27,024 bases of DNA, taken from the NCBI GenBank assembly GCA_004555245.1, contig SFIS01000065.1, positions 1 through 27,024 on the forward strand, read 5' to 3'. The DNA comes from Bacteroidales bacterium (GTDB taxonomy: Bacteria > Bacteroidota > Bacteroidia > Bacteroidales > Bacteroidaceae). The notes beneath the pieces were generated by a model, which had not been told where the DNA came from, ran no database searches, and saw only the letters and a program-made list of their open reading frames with translations. Positions 8,547 to 16,043 of this stretch are shown in pieces. Numbering within the stretch: the first letter of the stretch is position 1; each line of letters opens with the position of its first letter. Made by a program: the position numbers and the translations under genes.

Positions 8547-9464
8547 TCAGCGGCTGCCGATGTAGAGAAGAAGCATGGAGAGGATGACGAGAAGGAGGTC
8601 GAGGGCTTTGGCACGCAGGTTCTTCTCGCGGAAAAGGAGTGCGCCGAAGAGGAAGCTGACGACAACGGACCCGCGGCGTATCATGGAGACGACGCTGATC
8701 ATCGCACCGTCCTGACCGAGGGCGTAGAAATAGACGAAGTCGGCGGCGGAGAGGAAGAGGGAGATGAGGGGTATCGTCCATGTCCAGCGGAAGGGAGTGG
8801 TGGAGCGGCGGCGAGGCATCCACAGCACTAAAAGCATGACAAGCATCATGAAGAACTGATAGATGTTGTACCACGACTGCACCGCCATCTTGTCAAGACC
8901 GATGCCGCCGTTTGCCGGACTTGCCATGAGGAATTTGTCGTAGAGACCGGAGAGGGCGCCGAGGACATTGGCGAGGATGACGAAATATATCCAGCGGTTG
9001 TGCCACCAGTTGATGCCCTCGCGGCTGCTCGTCTTCTTCAGCATCTCTATGCCGAGCAGGGCGACAACGACACCGGCCCACTGCCACGCATTGAGACGTT
9101 CGGCGAAGAAGACAAAGGCACCGACAAGAACCATGACTGGACGTGTGGCATTGATGGGACCTACGATAGTGAGAGGGAGATGCTTCAGACCGAAATATGC
9201 GAGAAGCCAGCTGCTGAGGACAATGCACGACTTCAGAAGGATGTATTTGTGTTCCGCCCACCCGTAGCTGTGGGTGTAGAACAACGAATCGGACGAGAGA
9301 GAACCCTCGCGCGACATGAGGATGAAGGGGAGAAAGATGAGCGAGGAGAACAGCGTGTTGAGCAACAACACGGGGATGACGGCGTTATCCTTCAGACTGT
9401 GTTTCTTGAAAACATCATAGAAGCCGAGCAGCGCGGCGGAAAGAAATGCTAATAATAACCACAT
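8547..9464 (-). CDS. EamA/DMT-family membrane transporter
   Basis: This 305-residue protein has about ten hydrophobic segments in two repeats, typical of drug/metabolite transporters of the EamA type. The first repeat begins MWLLLAFLSAALLGFYDVFKK. Its conserved region LPLTIVGPINATRPVMVLVG is followed by a FFAERLNAWQWAGVVVALLG helix. The second repeat ends SVVVSFLFGALLFREKNL and a final helix near 285-303. Such proteins sit in the inner membrane and move small metabolites; the substrate cannot be read from sequence. It starts at 9464 with 219 bp of gene-free DNA before truA, so it probably has its own promoter. The gene is bracketed by the two 40-nt direct repeats, and a perfect palindrome lies about 110 bp upstream of its start. 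Confidence 0.88.
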   Translation of the reverse strand: MWLLLAFLSAALLGFYDVFKKHSLKDNAVIPVLLLNTLFSSLIFLPFILMSREGSLSSDSLFYTHSYGWAEHKYILLKSCIVLSSWLLAYFGLKHLPLTIVGPINATRPVMVLVGAFVFFAERLNAWQWAGVVVALLGIEMLKKTSSREGINWWHNRWIYFVILANVLGALSGLYDKFLMASPANGGIGLDKMAVQSWYNIYQFFMMLVMLLVLWMPRRRSTTPFRWTWTIPLISLFLSAADFVYFYALGQDGAMISVVSMIRRGSVVVSFLFGALLFREKNLRAKALDLLLVILSMLLLYIGSR

Positions 9465-9573
9465 TGTATTTATATATAGTTTACAAGTTGACGAGTTGGT
9501 TTACCGTCAACCAAACAACGATGAATCCTGATTCCTTTACGACAAAATGGACAACCTGTGAAGTATGTGAACT

Positions 9574-9592
9574 GATGTCACCTCGTGACATC
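9574..9592. promoter_or_regulatory. Perfect 19-nt palindrome upstream of the EamA gene
   Basis: GATGTCAC (9574-9581), spacer CTC, and GTGACATC (9585-9592) give 8-bp arms with a 3-nt spacer. It has the size and symmetry of a dimeric regulator site, or of a small hairpin in the truA transcript. No T tract follows in either direction, which argues against a terminator. Confidence 0.4.
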
Positions 9593-9608
9593 CTCCCGTT
9601 GATTGAGT

Positions 9609-9648
9609 TCATCCCGTTGTTTTCGTTGTCTCTGTTGTCATCTAAAAC
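9609..9648. repeat. 40-nt direct repeat, copy B
   Basis: This is the partner of 8463-8502, with 4 mismatches in 40. The unit includes GTTGT-rich sequence (CTGTTGTC then TCTAAAAC). It lies between truA and the EamA gene. Confidence 0.7.
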
Positions 9649-9683
9649 ACAAGAACAAAACAATCAAGCCGTCAACTAAAAAA

Positions 9684-10412
9684 CTAATACTCCACATTTT
9701 CAAGAAAGAGGGCTTGCGGCGGCATGGATTCGCGCGCCTCAGTGCGGCGGCAGCTTGCCACGACGGCCTTGAACCCGTCGAGAGTGAGACGGCGGCGGCC
9801 CACATCAACCAAGGTGCCGACAACGGCACGTACCATGTTGCGGAGGAAACGGTCGGCGGTGATTTCAAAATACCATTCGCCCGGACGCTGCTCTACCCAC
9901 TGCGCCGTCGTGACACGGCAGACTGTTGTCTTCACATCCGAACCTGCCTTGCAGAAGGCGGCGAAATCGGAGACGGTGAGCAGATGGGCTGCCGCCTCGT
10001 TCATGAGTCGGAAATCGAGGTCATAGTGCGTCTCAAGAGAATAGCTGCGAAGGAAGGGCGACTTGTGCGTATGGATGTAGTAATGATATGTGCGTGCCTT
10101 GGCACTGAAGCGGGCGTGCATATCGTCGCTGACCGGCTCGATGCGATGGACGGCAATGTCGGGAGGCATGATGCGGTTGAGGCGGTAGCCCACCTGCTGA
10201 TGGTCGATAGGCTCGGCGACATCAAAGTGTGCAGCCATGTGGCGGGCATGGACACCCGTATCGGTGCGCCCGGCTCCGACGATACTGACATCACGGCGGA
10301 GAATGAGAGACAAGCCGCGCTCAAGCTCGCCCTGGACGGTGACGGCATTGGGCTGTATCTGCCAGCCGTGGTAGCGGGTGCCGTCGTAGGAGAGATGGAT
10401 GAAATATCGCAT
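9684..10412 (-). CDS. truA: tRNA pseudouridine(38-40) synthase TruA
   Basis: This 242-residue enzyme converts uridine to pseudouridine at positions 38-40 of the tRNA anticodon arm. The N-terminus MRYFIHLSYDGTRYHGWQIQ and the motif GAGRTDTGVHA (residues 46-56, catalytic Asp51) are diagnostic of TruA. The C-terminal half holds EWYFEITADRFLRNMVRAVV, the family's conserved FLYNMVR-like block. The length is normal for TruA. It starts 5 nt after the fmt stop, so the two form an operon of tRNA-related enzymes. No hairpin terminator is seen after its stop; a copy of the 40-nt repeat follows instead. Confidence 0.95.
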   Translation of the reverse strand: MRYFIHLSYDGTRYHGWQIQPNAVTVQGELERGLSLILRRDVSIVGAGRTDTGVHARHMAAHFDVAEPIDHQQVGYRLNRIMPPDIAVHRIEPVSDDMHARFSAKARTYHYYIHTHKSPFLRSYSLETHYDLDFRLMNEAAAHLLTVSDFAAFCKAGSDVKTTVCRVTTAQWVEQRPGEWYFEITADRFLRNMVRAVVGTLVDVGRRRLTLDGFKAVVASCRRTEARESMPPQALFLENVEY

Positions 10413-10417
10413 GGGAT

Positions 10418-11422
10418 TTAGTGGTTCGTTGCACGATAGGTAGCTATCTTCTTGAAGCCGTTGAGGAAATCGCGTGCCGACATACGGCGCTTGCCGGATA
10501 TCTGAAGCTCAAGTATTTCGAGCAGGGTGTCGGCGGTGGTAATGTAGAGATGCGTTTCGTCAACTATGAACCTGCCGGGCTCAACGTCACGCTCCTGCGG
10601 CAGCTGAAGGCGTATGTCGGTCTTTGACGTGCGGAAGACTTTCATCGTGAGGTCTTTCTCGCCTTCTGCAACAAGTGTGGTCCATGCGCCGGGATATGGA
10701 GACAAGCCGCGCACGAAATCATAGATGCGCTTCGACGGCAGGCTCCAGTCTATCTCGCACGTCTCCTTGAAAATCTTCGGAGCGTGATGCAAGACAGCAC
10801 CTGCGGGCAAAGGCAGCCCCGCCTGCGGCGTGCTCGGCACTAAACCGTCTCCGGCAAGCATCTTGTCTAATGTGGAGAGGGCTATCTCTGAACCGAGCGA
10901 CATCAGGCCGTCATAGACATACTCCACATCGGCATCGTCGGGAATGGCGAACTCGCGATGCTCGATGATGCGCCCCGTGTCGATGTCGTGGTCGAGGAAA
11001 AAGGTTGTGACACCGGTGACGGTCTCGCCGTTGATGACAGCCCAGTTGATGGGGGCCGCCCCGCGATATTGCGGGAGAAGGGCGGCGTGGACATTGAACG
11101 TGCCGAAACGCGGCATAGACCATACCACCTCGGGCAGCATACGGAAAGCCACGACAACCTGGACATCGGCGGCGTAGGTACGGAGAGCCTCAACGAAGGC
11201 AGGGTCTTTCATCTTTACCGGCTGAAGCACAGGCAGACCTTGCTCAAGAGCATACTGCTTGACAGGCGGCGCCTGCAGTGTGTCCTGATGTCTGCCTACG
11301 GGTTTGTCGGGTTGTGTCACGACAGCCACTACATTGTAGCCGCCTTCGACAAGGGCACGCAGCGTGGCGACTGCAAACTCCGGGGTGCCCATGAATACTA
11401 TCTTCAGTTCGTCTTTTGTCAT
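10418..11422 (-). CDS. fmt: Methionyl-tRNA formyltransferase
   Basis: The enzyme formylates initiator Met-tRNA using 10-formyl-tetrahydrofolate. I chose ATG 11422 (334 residues, MTKDELKIVFMGTPEFAVAT) because that is where family similarity begins; a 21-residue upstream extension reads over the preceding small ORF. Visible signatures are IVFMGTPEFA at the N-terminus, FNVHAALLPQYRGAAPINWA with the conserved Asn and His, TGVTTFF, and DIDTG with the catalytic Asp. The C-terminal OB-like domain covers about 210-320. The stop lies 5 nt before truA and the start 4 nt after a small ORF, so transcription is probably shared. Confidence 0.95.
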   Translation of the reverse strand: MTKDELKIVFMGTPEFAVATLRALVEGGYNVVAVVTQPDKPVGRHQDTLQAPPVKQYALEQGLPVLQPVKMKDPAFVEALRTYAADVQVVVAFRMLPEVVWSMPRFGTFNVHAALLPQYRGAAPINWAVINGETVTGVTTFFLDHDIDTGRIIEHREFAIPDDADVEYVYDGLMSLGSEIALSTLDKMLAGDGLVPSTPQAGLPLPAGAVLHHAPKIFKETCEIDWSLPSKRIYDFVRGLSPYPGAWTTLVAEGEKDLTMKVFRTSKTDIRLQLPQERDVEPGRFIVDETHLYITTADTLLEILELQISGKRRMSARDFLNGFKKIATYRATNH

Positions 11423-11426
11423 TGTC

Positions 11427-11681
11427 TTAATATAATAACTCTTCGTCCGTTGCGTCTTCTTCAACATACTCATCGTCAAAGCCACAATCCCACAGCGAGG
11501 TTTTTGTGGCTGCCCTCCATGGTGTCGTCGAATTGACCAAATCAGGTCCTCTCTTAATGGTAGCCTGAGCTTGTGGCGAAGCCTGAAAGGGGATGGCGGG
11601 AATGGAGGCCAAGAGATGTATTGCAGGACTTATGTAAGCCGCCTTCGGGGGAAATTTAAGGAATGTTTCTTGAGGGGACAT
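11427..11681 (-). CDS. Small ORF upstream of fmt, possible Bacteroidales short peptide
   Basis: This is an 84-codon ORF ending 4 nt before the fmt start. I recognise no domain. It has the overall look of recurrent short Bacteroidales/Prevotella peptides of unknown role: an early AAYISPAIHLLA segment (Tyr-x-x-Pro then hydrophobic), a LASIPAI/QASPQ segment, a tryptophan-containing middle (TTPWRAATKTSLWDC), and a strongly acidic end (GFDDEYVEEDATDEELLY). The acidic tail in particular is unlikely in random antisense reading. No convincing -7 box was found upstream. If it is not coding, the 325 bp between the 11748 gene and fmt hold nothing else I recognise. Confidence 0.45.
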   Translation of the reverse strand: MSPQETFLKFPPKAAYISPAIHLLASIPAIPFQASPQAQATIKRGPDLVNSTTPWRAATKTSLWDCGFDDEYVEEDATDEELLY

Positions 11682-11747
11682 TTATATTCCGTAGAGTGTT
11701 TCATGTGTAAGAAAGTTTCTTCGCTTTGTGATGTCATCCTGTTGGCA

Positions 11748-12905
11748 TCAATATATCACCTTCCGTCCGTTGACAATCACGATGCCGTGGGTGTTGGCAT
11801 CGGCAGGCTGTCCGGCAAGGTTGTATGCGGAAGGAGAGCGGTCGGGGGTGGCTTCGGAGACGGTGATGCCCGTCGTGCCGCCCATGACACTCATGCGTTT
11901 CGCATTCTGCGGCAAAGAGCCTTTATACTCCGGCACATCATCAAGGGTGATATATGCATAGTTCTTCAATACATTTGCATCGACGCCTTCAGGGACAAGG
12001 CGAATCTGATTTTCGTAGATGATAAAGCTGTTTGCCGGGGCATCTATTGTCTGCGAAGACAAATTGCCGACAAGTCCGGTGGAAGTGGGGAAGTCAGATG
12101 TTGTCTCAGCAGCTGTGCCCTCGGGCAGGATGACGGCATTGTCGCCTGTCGTGTAGAGGATATATGGCGTACAAGCCTTCAGTTCGCTGACCTCGCCAAG
12201 CACAATGCCGTCAACTGCGCCGTTGGCCATTGTCTTGCCGAGTATCTCATAATATTTTGCCCCGCTCTCTGCAACGCCTTCGGCTGAAACGGAATATGGC
12301 AGGCAGATGGTGCCGAATTTGTCTTTTTCAAGCTTGCGAAGATAGTAGTCGCCGAGCTTGCAGAAGAGGTTGACGGGTTCATGGGATACTTTGTAGGCAG
12401 AGAAAGCCTGAGTTTTATATTGTATATAAAAACCCGTTTTTTTGATAGAGTTTATTTTCGCATAATATGAATCAGGATCAACGGTGATTAAGAAATTGCA
12501 AAGTTCACCATAATCATCAACAGACTTGAGGTAGTTACTTCTTGTGTATAGAGTTGCCACAGAAAGGAACTTTCCGTCTTGATCAGTAAAATACCAATTA
12601 TTCTCTTCCGTTTCAGATTCTGTCTTATGCAAAGTAAGCATTGACATTGTTGCAGGATTGTACTCAACAATATCATGACTATATGCTTGTATATCAGGGA
12701 TACCGACACCTGGAAAATTAGTTCCACCGACATATTTTCCCATAATAGTGTTACCGCTTCCACTACGCCTTACTATCAAACATTTCATGCCGTCCTTCAG
12801 TTCGCCGTATGATTTCACGGTGACGAAACACTCTACTGCCGTGGCAGGCAGAGAGGCGAGGGAAAGAAAAAGCGGGGCGAGGAAAGTAAAAATGTATTGT
12901 CGCAT
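11748..12905 (-). CDS. Secreted protein of unknown function with a C-terminal sorting-like tail
   Basis: This 385-residue protein has a signal peptide (MRQYIFTFLAPLFLSLASLPATA) and no named domain that I can place. Residues ~25-180 form a unit I do not recognise. Residues ~195-330 (FGTICLPYSVSAEGV, KYYEILGKT, ELKACTPYILY) resemble a beta-rich module common in Prevotella secreted proteins, with the 'TICLPY ... Y.I.GK ... PYI' pattern. The C-terminus (AYNLAGQPADANTHGIVIV then NGRKVIY) matches the tails of the two secreted B12 operon proteins. The stretch 12421-12720 is only 34% GC by hand count (103 of 300), far below neighbouring genes, which suggests recombination or transfer within the gene. 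The role is unknown; the cell surface or exterior is the likely location. Confidence 0.75.
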   Translation of the reverse strand: MRQYIFTFLAPLFLSLASLPATAVECFVTVKSYGELKDGMKCLIVRRSGSGNTIMGKYVGGTNFPGVGIPDIQAYSHDIVEYNPATMSMLTLHKTESETEENNWYFTDQDGKFLSVATLYTRSNYLKSVDDYGELCNFLITVDPDSYYAKINSIKKTGFYIQYKTQAFSAYKVSHEPVNLFCKLGDYYLRKLEKDKFGTICLPYSVSAEGVAESGAKYYEILGKTMANGAVDGIVLGEVSELKACTPYILYTTGDNAVILPEGTAAETTSDFPTSTGLVGNLSSQTIDAPANSFIIYENQIRLVPEGVDANVLKNYAYITLDDVPEYKGSLPQNAKRMSVMGGTTGITVSEATPDRSPSAYNLAGQPADANTHGIVIVNGRKVIY

Positions 12906-12950
12906 TATTATCCTTATGATATTTTTTGTTTCAAGACTTGTGTTTATGGA

Positions 12951-14057
12951 TTATCTGTACTCGTTGTAGAAACGGCTTATCACCTCTTCCGGCCAATAGC
13001 CATACCAGTCGTAGCCGGTGCGACGTTCGGCATCTACATCGGCAAGCCTCCACACTTTAGTGCCGTCGCGCCGACACATGAACGGCCTGTTGTCTGACAT
13101 CTCATAGAAGCGTGCCCAGATGCGGGGTGCGGAAGTGTCTGCAACCACTACTCTGTCAAACGGATACTCATGGTTGATGATACGCTCGGCAGGCAACGGC
13201 TGCTCATCGACGCGGAAGCCATGCAACGCGACACGCTCAAGCCAGGCTACGGCAGAACGCACGGCTTGCCGCACTGCCTCGTCGGGCGACGGAATGTCCA
13301 TGAGGAACATGATGACATCGCAGCTCTCGCGGGCTGTCAGAGAAGGGAGTTCGAAGGTGCGCGCCTTGACGGGCAGGAAAGTCTCGTTGTCGTGCTGTTG
13401 TCCCCATGCCGTCAGCACTCCGTCCTGAACATACTGGCATTTCAGTATCATGTCTATGCCGCGTTGCAGGGCTGACGCGATGCTGTCTCTGCGGCTGCCG
13501 TCCAACCAGGCGAAACTGCTGTCGCCCTTTGAAATCTTCAGGAAGAGGGCAAGGGCGCCGGTGGTCACCTCGTCGTTGAACGTGATGGCATCGACATCCC
13601 AGCCACGCCAGCCGCCGTTGGGCTTCTGGGTATGGAGCAGGAAATCAAGTCCGCGCTCGGCTGCATCGCGATAGCGGAGGTCGGAGGTGAGAGAATAGAC
13701 ATCTCCGAGATATTCGATTTGCGGGAAGGTGTTACGGTTGTCCAATGTGCTGCGGCGATAACGCTCGCGCAATGCCGCCTTGACAGAATCGGCGGGCAGG
13801 ACGGCAAGCCAGTCGATATTCTTCGGCCAACCGCCGTCGGCATTCTGATAAGCAAGGAGATTGTCGGCTATCTCACGATATTGCGACGGGGCGTAGCGAG
13901 GATAGTTGCGCTGCGGATGTTCAAGATTCCAGTGATGTATGCCGTCGCGGAAACCGTCGAGCGAGACGATGGTGTCGCTCACGTTCTGCAACACACCTGC
14001 GGCATCGGCAGCCAGAACGGAGAGAGAGAAAGAAAGCAGGATGAACAGTCTTCGCAT
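12951..14057 (-). CDS. Pectate lyase, polysaccharide lyase family 10
   Basis: This 368-residue secreted enzyme would cleave de-esterified polygalacturonate by beta-elimination. Start 14057 was chosen because MRRLFILLSFSLSVLAADAAG is a signal peptide; an upstream ATG at 14162 would run through the promoter repeat. Family 10 landmarks include LLAYQNADGGWPKNIDW, STLDNRNTFPQIEYL, HTQKPNGGWRGWDVDAITFN, DGVLTAWGQQHD and SAPRIWARFYEMSDNRPFMC. The length fits a single catalytic domain without a carbohydrate-binding module. No SusC/SusD pair or other pectin gene is nearby, so it is a stand-alone lyase in this window. A -7 box in the 31-nt repeat predicts a 5' UTR of about 40 nt. It lies 45 bp before the 11748-12905 gene. 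Confidence 0.9.
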   Translation of the reverse strand: MRRLFILLSFSLSVLAADAAGVLQNVSDTIVSLDGFRDGIHHWNLEHPQRNYPRYAPSQYREIADNLLAYQNADGGWPKNIDWLAVLPADSVKAALRERYRRSTLDNRNTFPQIEYLGDVYSLTSDLRYRDAAERGLDFLLHTQKPNGGWRGWDVDAITFNDEVTTGALALFLKISKGDSSFAWLDGSRRDSIASALQRGIDMILKCQYVQDGVLTAWGQQHDNETFLPVKARTFELPSLTARESCDVIMFLMDIPSPDEAVRQAVRSAVAWLERVALHGFRVDEQPLPAERIINHEYPFDRVVVADTSAPRIWARFYEMSDNRPFMCRRDGTKVWRLADVDAERRTGYDWYGYWPEEVISRFYNEYR

Positions 14058-14092
14058 AATTATATAAGCATTATGTCCTGTAGGAATGTTTC

Positions 14093-14123
14093 CTAAGTAG
14101 GTGTGCAAAATTATTTTTATAAT
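14093..14123 (-). promoter_or_regulatory. Repeat copy 2, likely promoter of the pectate lyase gene
   Basis: On the - strand this reads through TAATTTTG (complement of 14106-14113), an exact TAnnTTTG box, then CACACCTACTTAG. It matches 2846-2876 at 30 of 31 bases. Here the inverted arm seen at copy 1 is absent. No clear -33 TTTG is visible. Confidence 0.6.
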
Positions 14124-14180
14124 GATTGTATTGATTAGTGATGCATAATCAGTATGTGACATAAAGGAGTGTAGTGAATC

Positions 14181-14429
14181 CTACTCGACCACGAGAGTCT
14201 CGACATCGGCACGGGCTACGTCCGGCAACACGTCATATTCTTCGACAAGACGGCCAGCAAGGCTGTCGGCAGTGAATGTCTCGTCCTCGCCTATCGACGA
14301 CCAGAGGAATGCCGAGGTCTCGTTGAGGGCGATGAGTTTTGTGAAGTCTATATTTTCCAGACCTTCAGCGACGAGGAAGTTCTCGCCGCAGATGGTTCGC
14401 ATGGTGAATCCGGGTTTCTTCTTCAACAT
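14181..14429 (-). CDS. PqqD-like small protein (RiPP recognition element fold)
   Basis: This 82-residue protein has a PqqD-family pattern: GFTMRTICGENFLVAEG, then NIDFTKLIALNETSAFLWSS (the 'LN.t...lW' block), then a helix-rich segment with LAGRLVEEYDVLPDVARADV. PqqD folds bind leader peptides or serve as adaptors for peptide-modifying enzymes. It is the last gene of a three-gene cassette with the S24/S26 peptidase (18 nt upstream) and the HPr-kinase-like protein. It stops shortly after the DVETL helix, so it may lack the last few residues usually found in relatives. No radical SAM enzyme or obvious precursor peptide is beside it. Its precise role is unknown. Confidence 0.75.
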   Translation of the reverse strand: MLKKKPGFTMRTICGENFLVAEGLENIDFTKLIALNETSAFLWSSIGEDETFTADSLAGRLVEEYDVLPDVARADVETLVVE

Positions 14430-14447
14430 ATCTATTTATAGTTTACG

Positions 14448-14990
14448 TTAGTCCAAAACTTTCAGCGAACGGAAGAAAAAGTGATGGAGATGCAGCAACG
14501 GACGCCGTAACGGCAGGAGACGCATCCACAGCCATGAATACACGCGCCATTTGCGACTGTCGATGAGGTCGGGGGTGGTGCGCCCTTTGCGGAGGAAGCC
14601 GTAAGCCAGGGCTTTCACGTCAGACAGGCGGCAGTGTTCGACATTCATGTTGCCGTCGCCTCGCAGCGTAACCTCGTCGCCGTTGATAGCCACGATGCGG
14701 TGGAGGACATATTTGTTTGGCGTGACTTCAGCAAGCACGGGGTTGCCTACCGACGGTTCCACACAACGGCACAGCAGGGCTTTGTCGCGCTGATGGCAGA
14801 GGAAGGGGCGCATACTGTTGCCTTTCAGGGGCAGAGTGACGGTCTTTCCCATATCGATGTATCTTATCACCTCGGGGAAGAGATACTCGTTCGGTATGCA
14901 GACGTATGCTGTCTGGGGACGTTTGCCGCACTCTACGGGTTCAAGTCTGAGAAAATGTTTCAGCTTGCGCTTCAGGGTCTGTCGCTTCAT
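14448..14990 (-). CDS. S24/S26-type serine peptidase (signal-peptidase-like)
   Basis: This 180-residue protein carries LKGNSMRPFL with the probable nucleophile Ser59, and NKYVLHRIV with His97 (and Lys93 nearby), followed by EVTLRGDGN at 107-114. The Ser plus 'HRI' arrangement resembles S26B/SipW-like and S24-like peptidases. A C-terminal hydrophobic segment (about 150-175) may attach it to the membrane, but it is weak. The ATG at 14990 makes it overlap the kinase-like gene by 50 nt in another frame. The next Met (residue 47) would remove part of the fold, so the overlap is probably real and implies translational coupling. The substrate is unknown; processing of a small peptide handled by PqqD is a guess. 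Confidence 0.75.
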   Translation of the reverse strand: MKRQTLKRKLKHFLRLEPVECGKRPQTAYVCIPNEYLFPEVIRYIDMGKTVTLPLKGNSMRPFLCHQRDKALLCRCVEPSVGNPVLAEVTPNKYVLHRIVAINGDEVTLRGDGNMNVEHCRLSDVKALAYGFLRKGRTTPDLIDSRKWRVYSWLWMRLLPLRRPLLHLHHFFFRSLKVLD

Positions 14991-15912
14991 ACGGTAGTGT
15001 GTTAGGATGCGGGGCTCCCTCTTCTGCTATGACACTGTGACAGATGACAGCGGAGAGAGGGTCGGCTGTACAATGCAGGATATACATGGGGACTGTCTCT
15101 GCTGCTGCGGTGACAGTGTCGCAGACGTGCGAGAAGAGGGCTTTCTCCCATTTCATCGCCGAGCAGGAAGCGAGGAGGAAGCCGAACGACTGCAACGGAG
15201 GCAGACGCTCGACACTGTTCGCGGAGGCACGGTCAATCTGTGTGATGGCGGCAAGCGGCGCACTGGTCTGACGGTAGCAGGGTGTCTTGCCGCTCCACGG
15301 CGAGCCGTAGATGACGACACGTCTGTCGGGGAAGACACGCACGATGGGGTTGTCGTCGTTCATAAGGTCGCAGCCGGGTATCATCCTGAGCCAGTTGGCA
15401 ACCTGCGTGCTCTTGCCCGTGCCGCTCTTCGCCGTGAAGGCGTATGCCTTGCCATTATGGCGGACGAGGGAGGCATGAATAAGGAGAGTGTCGTGACGGG
15501 CGCTCGCAAAGGCGTAAGCCAGCATCAAGGCGTTGTTCAACCCGAAACGCCGCATGACGGCGTTGCCGTTCAAGGCACACCGGCAATGCGAGAAGGTGGC
15601 GTCGCAAATCAAGAGGGCACAGTCGGCAGAGAAGATATCGCGTATGATGTATTGGTAGCCGCCGTCTGACAGACGGTCAACGACGGTGTCGCCGTTGCCG
15701 GTGTCGAAGACACGGATGCGCATCCGTTCTGACTTGCGCACGGGACGCAGGCTGTCGTCAACATCCATGGAGAGGAGTTGCGGGAGTGCCTCGTCCTCGC
15801 CAATGCTGAAAGGCTGGTAGGACGGAAGCAGATGCATGCCGTTCGGCCCGTCTTCGTCGGCAAAGGAGACTGCCACCTGCCAGTCTGCGATTCTGAAAAG
15901 ATGCTTTCCCAT
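14941..15912 (-). CDS. HPr-kinase-like P-loop protein
   Basis: This 323-residue protein has a central DTLLIHASLVRHNGKAYAFT strand region leading into a P-loop AKSGTGKST (residues 161-169), then CDLMNDDN (Asp186/Asp187) and a second turn GSPWSGKTPC. This order is characteristic of HPr(Ser)-kinase-related proteins found with PqqD-like proteins in lasso-peptide, exosortase or uncharacterised RiPP-type loci, not of true HprK/P, whose N-terminal domain differs. Residues 1-130 are unassigned. It heads the cassette: it starts at 15912 after a 131-bp gap and overlaps the peptidase gene at its end. Its likely activity is ATP-dependent phosphorylation of a peptide or carrier; the substrate is not visible. 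Confidence 0.75.
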   Translation of the reverse strand: MGKHLFRIADWQVAVSFADEDGPNGMHLLPSYQPFSIGEDEALPQLLSMDVDDSLRPVRKSERMRIRVFDTGNGDTVVDRLSDGGYQYIIRDIFSADCALLICDATFSHCRCALNGNAVMRRFGLNNALMLAYAFASARHDTLLIHASLVRHNGKAYAFTAKSGTGKSTQVANWLRMIPGCDLMNDDNPIVRVFPDRRVVIYGSPWSGKTPCYRQTSAPLAAITQIDRASANSVERLPPLQSFGFLLASCSAMKWEKALFSHVCDTVTAAAETVPMYILHCTADPLSAVICHSVIAEEGAPHPNTLPYEATDPEAQAETFSQT

Positions 15913-16043
15913 GATGTGTCGTATTGTCAGCAGGATGCTACATAAGAGTTTAACTCGCCAATTGGAGACAGGCGGTGGGTCGGCCTATGTCACCGGCCAA
16001 GACTGTCGCCAATGTCCCGCTGAGAAGCAACGGATGCCGGGTG

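Noticed and set aside
9488..9514. Overlapping short stems TTGACG/CGTCAA and TTGGTT/AACCAA upstream of the EamA gene
   Set aside because: Six-base arms that exclude each other; expected by chance in AT-rich intergenic DNA.
9603..10421. 272-codon + strand frame across truA
   Set aside because: It is antisense to truA with intact catalytic motifs; a shadow of the opposite strand.
11571..12287. 238-codon + strand frame across the end of the 11748-12905 gene
   Set aside because: The - strand protein has a signal peptide and a family-typical C-terminal tail, while this frame has neither.
15007..15669. 220-codon + strand frame across the HPr-kinase-like gene
   Set aside because: It is fully antisense to a gene with a clear P-loop, and its composition (Gly/Arg/Cys-rich) is that of a shadow frame.
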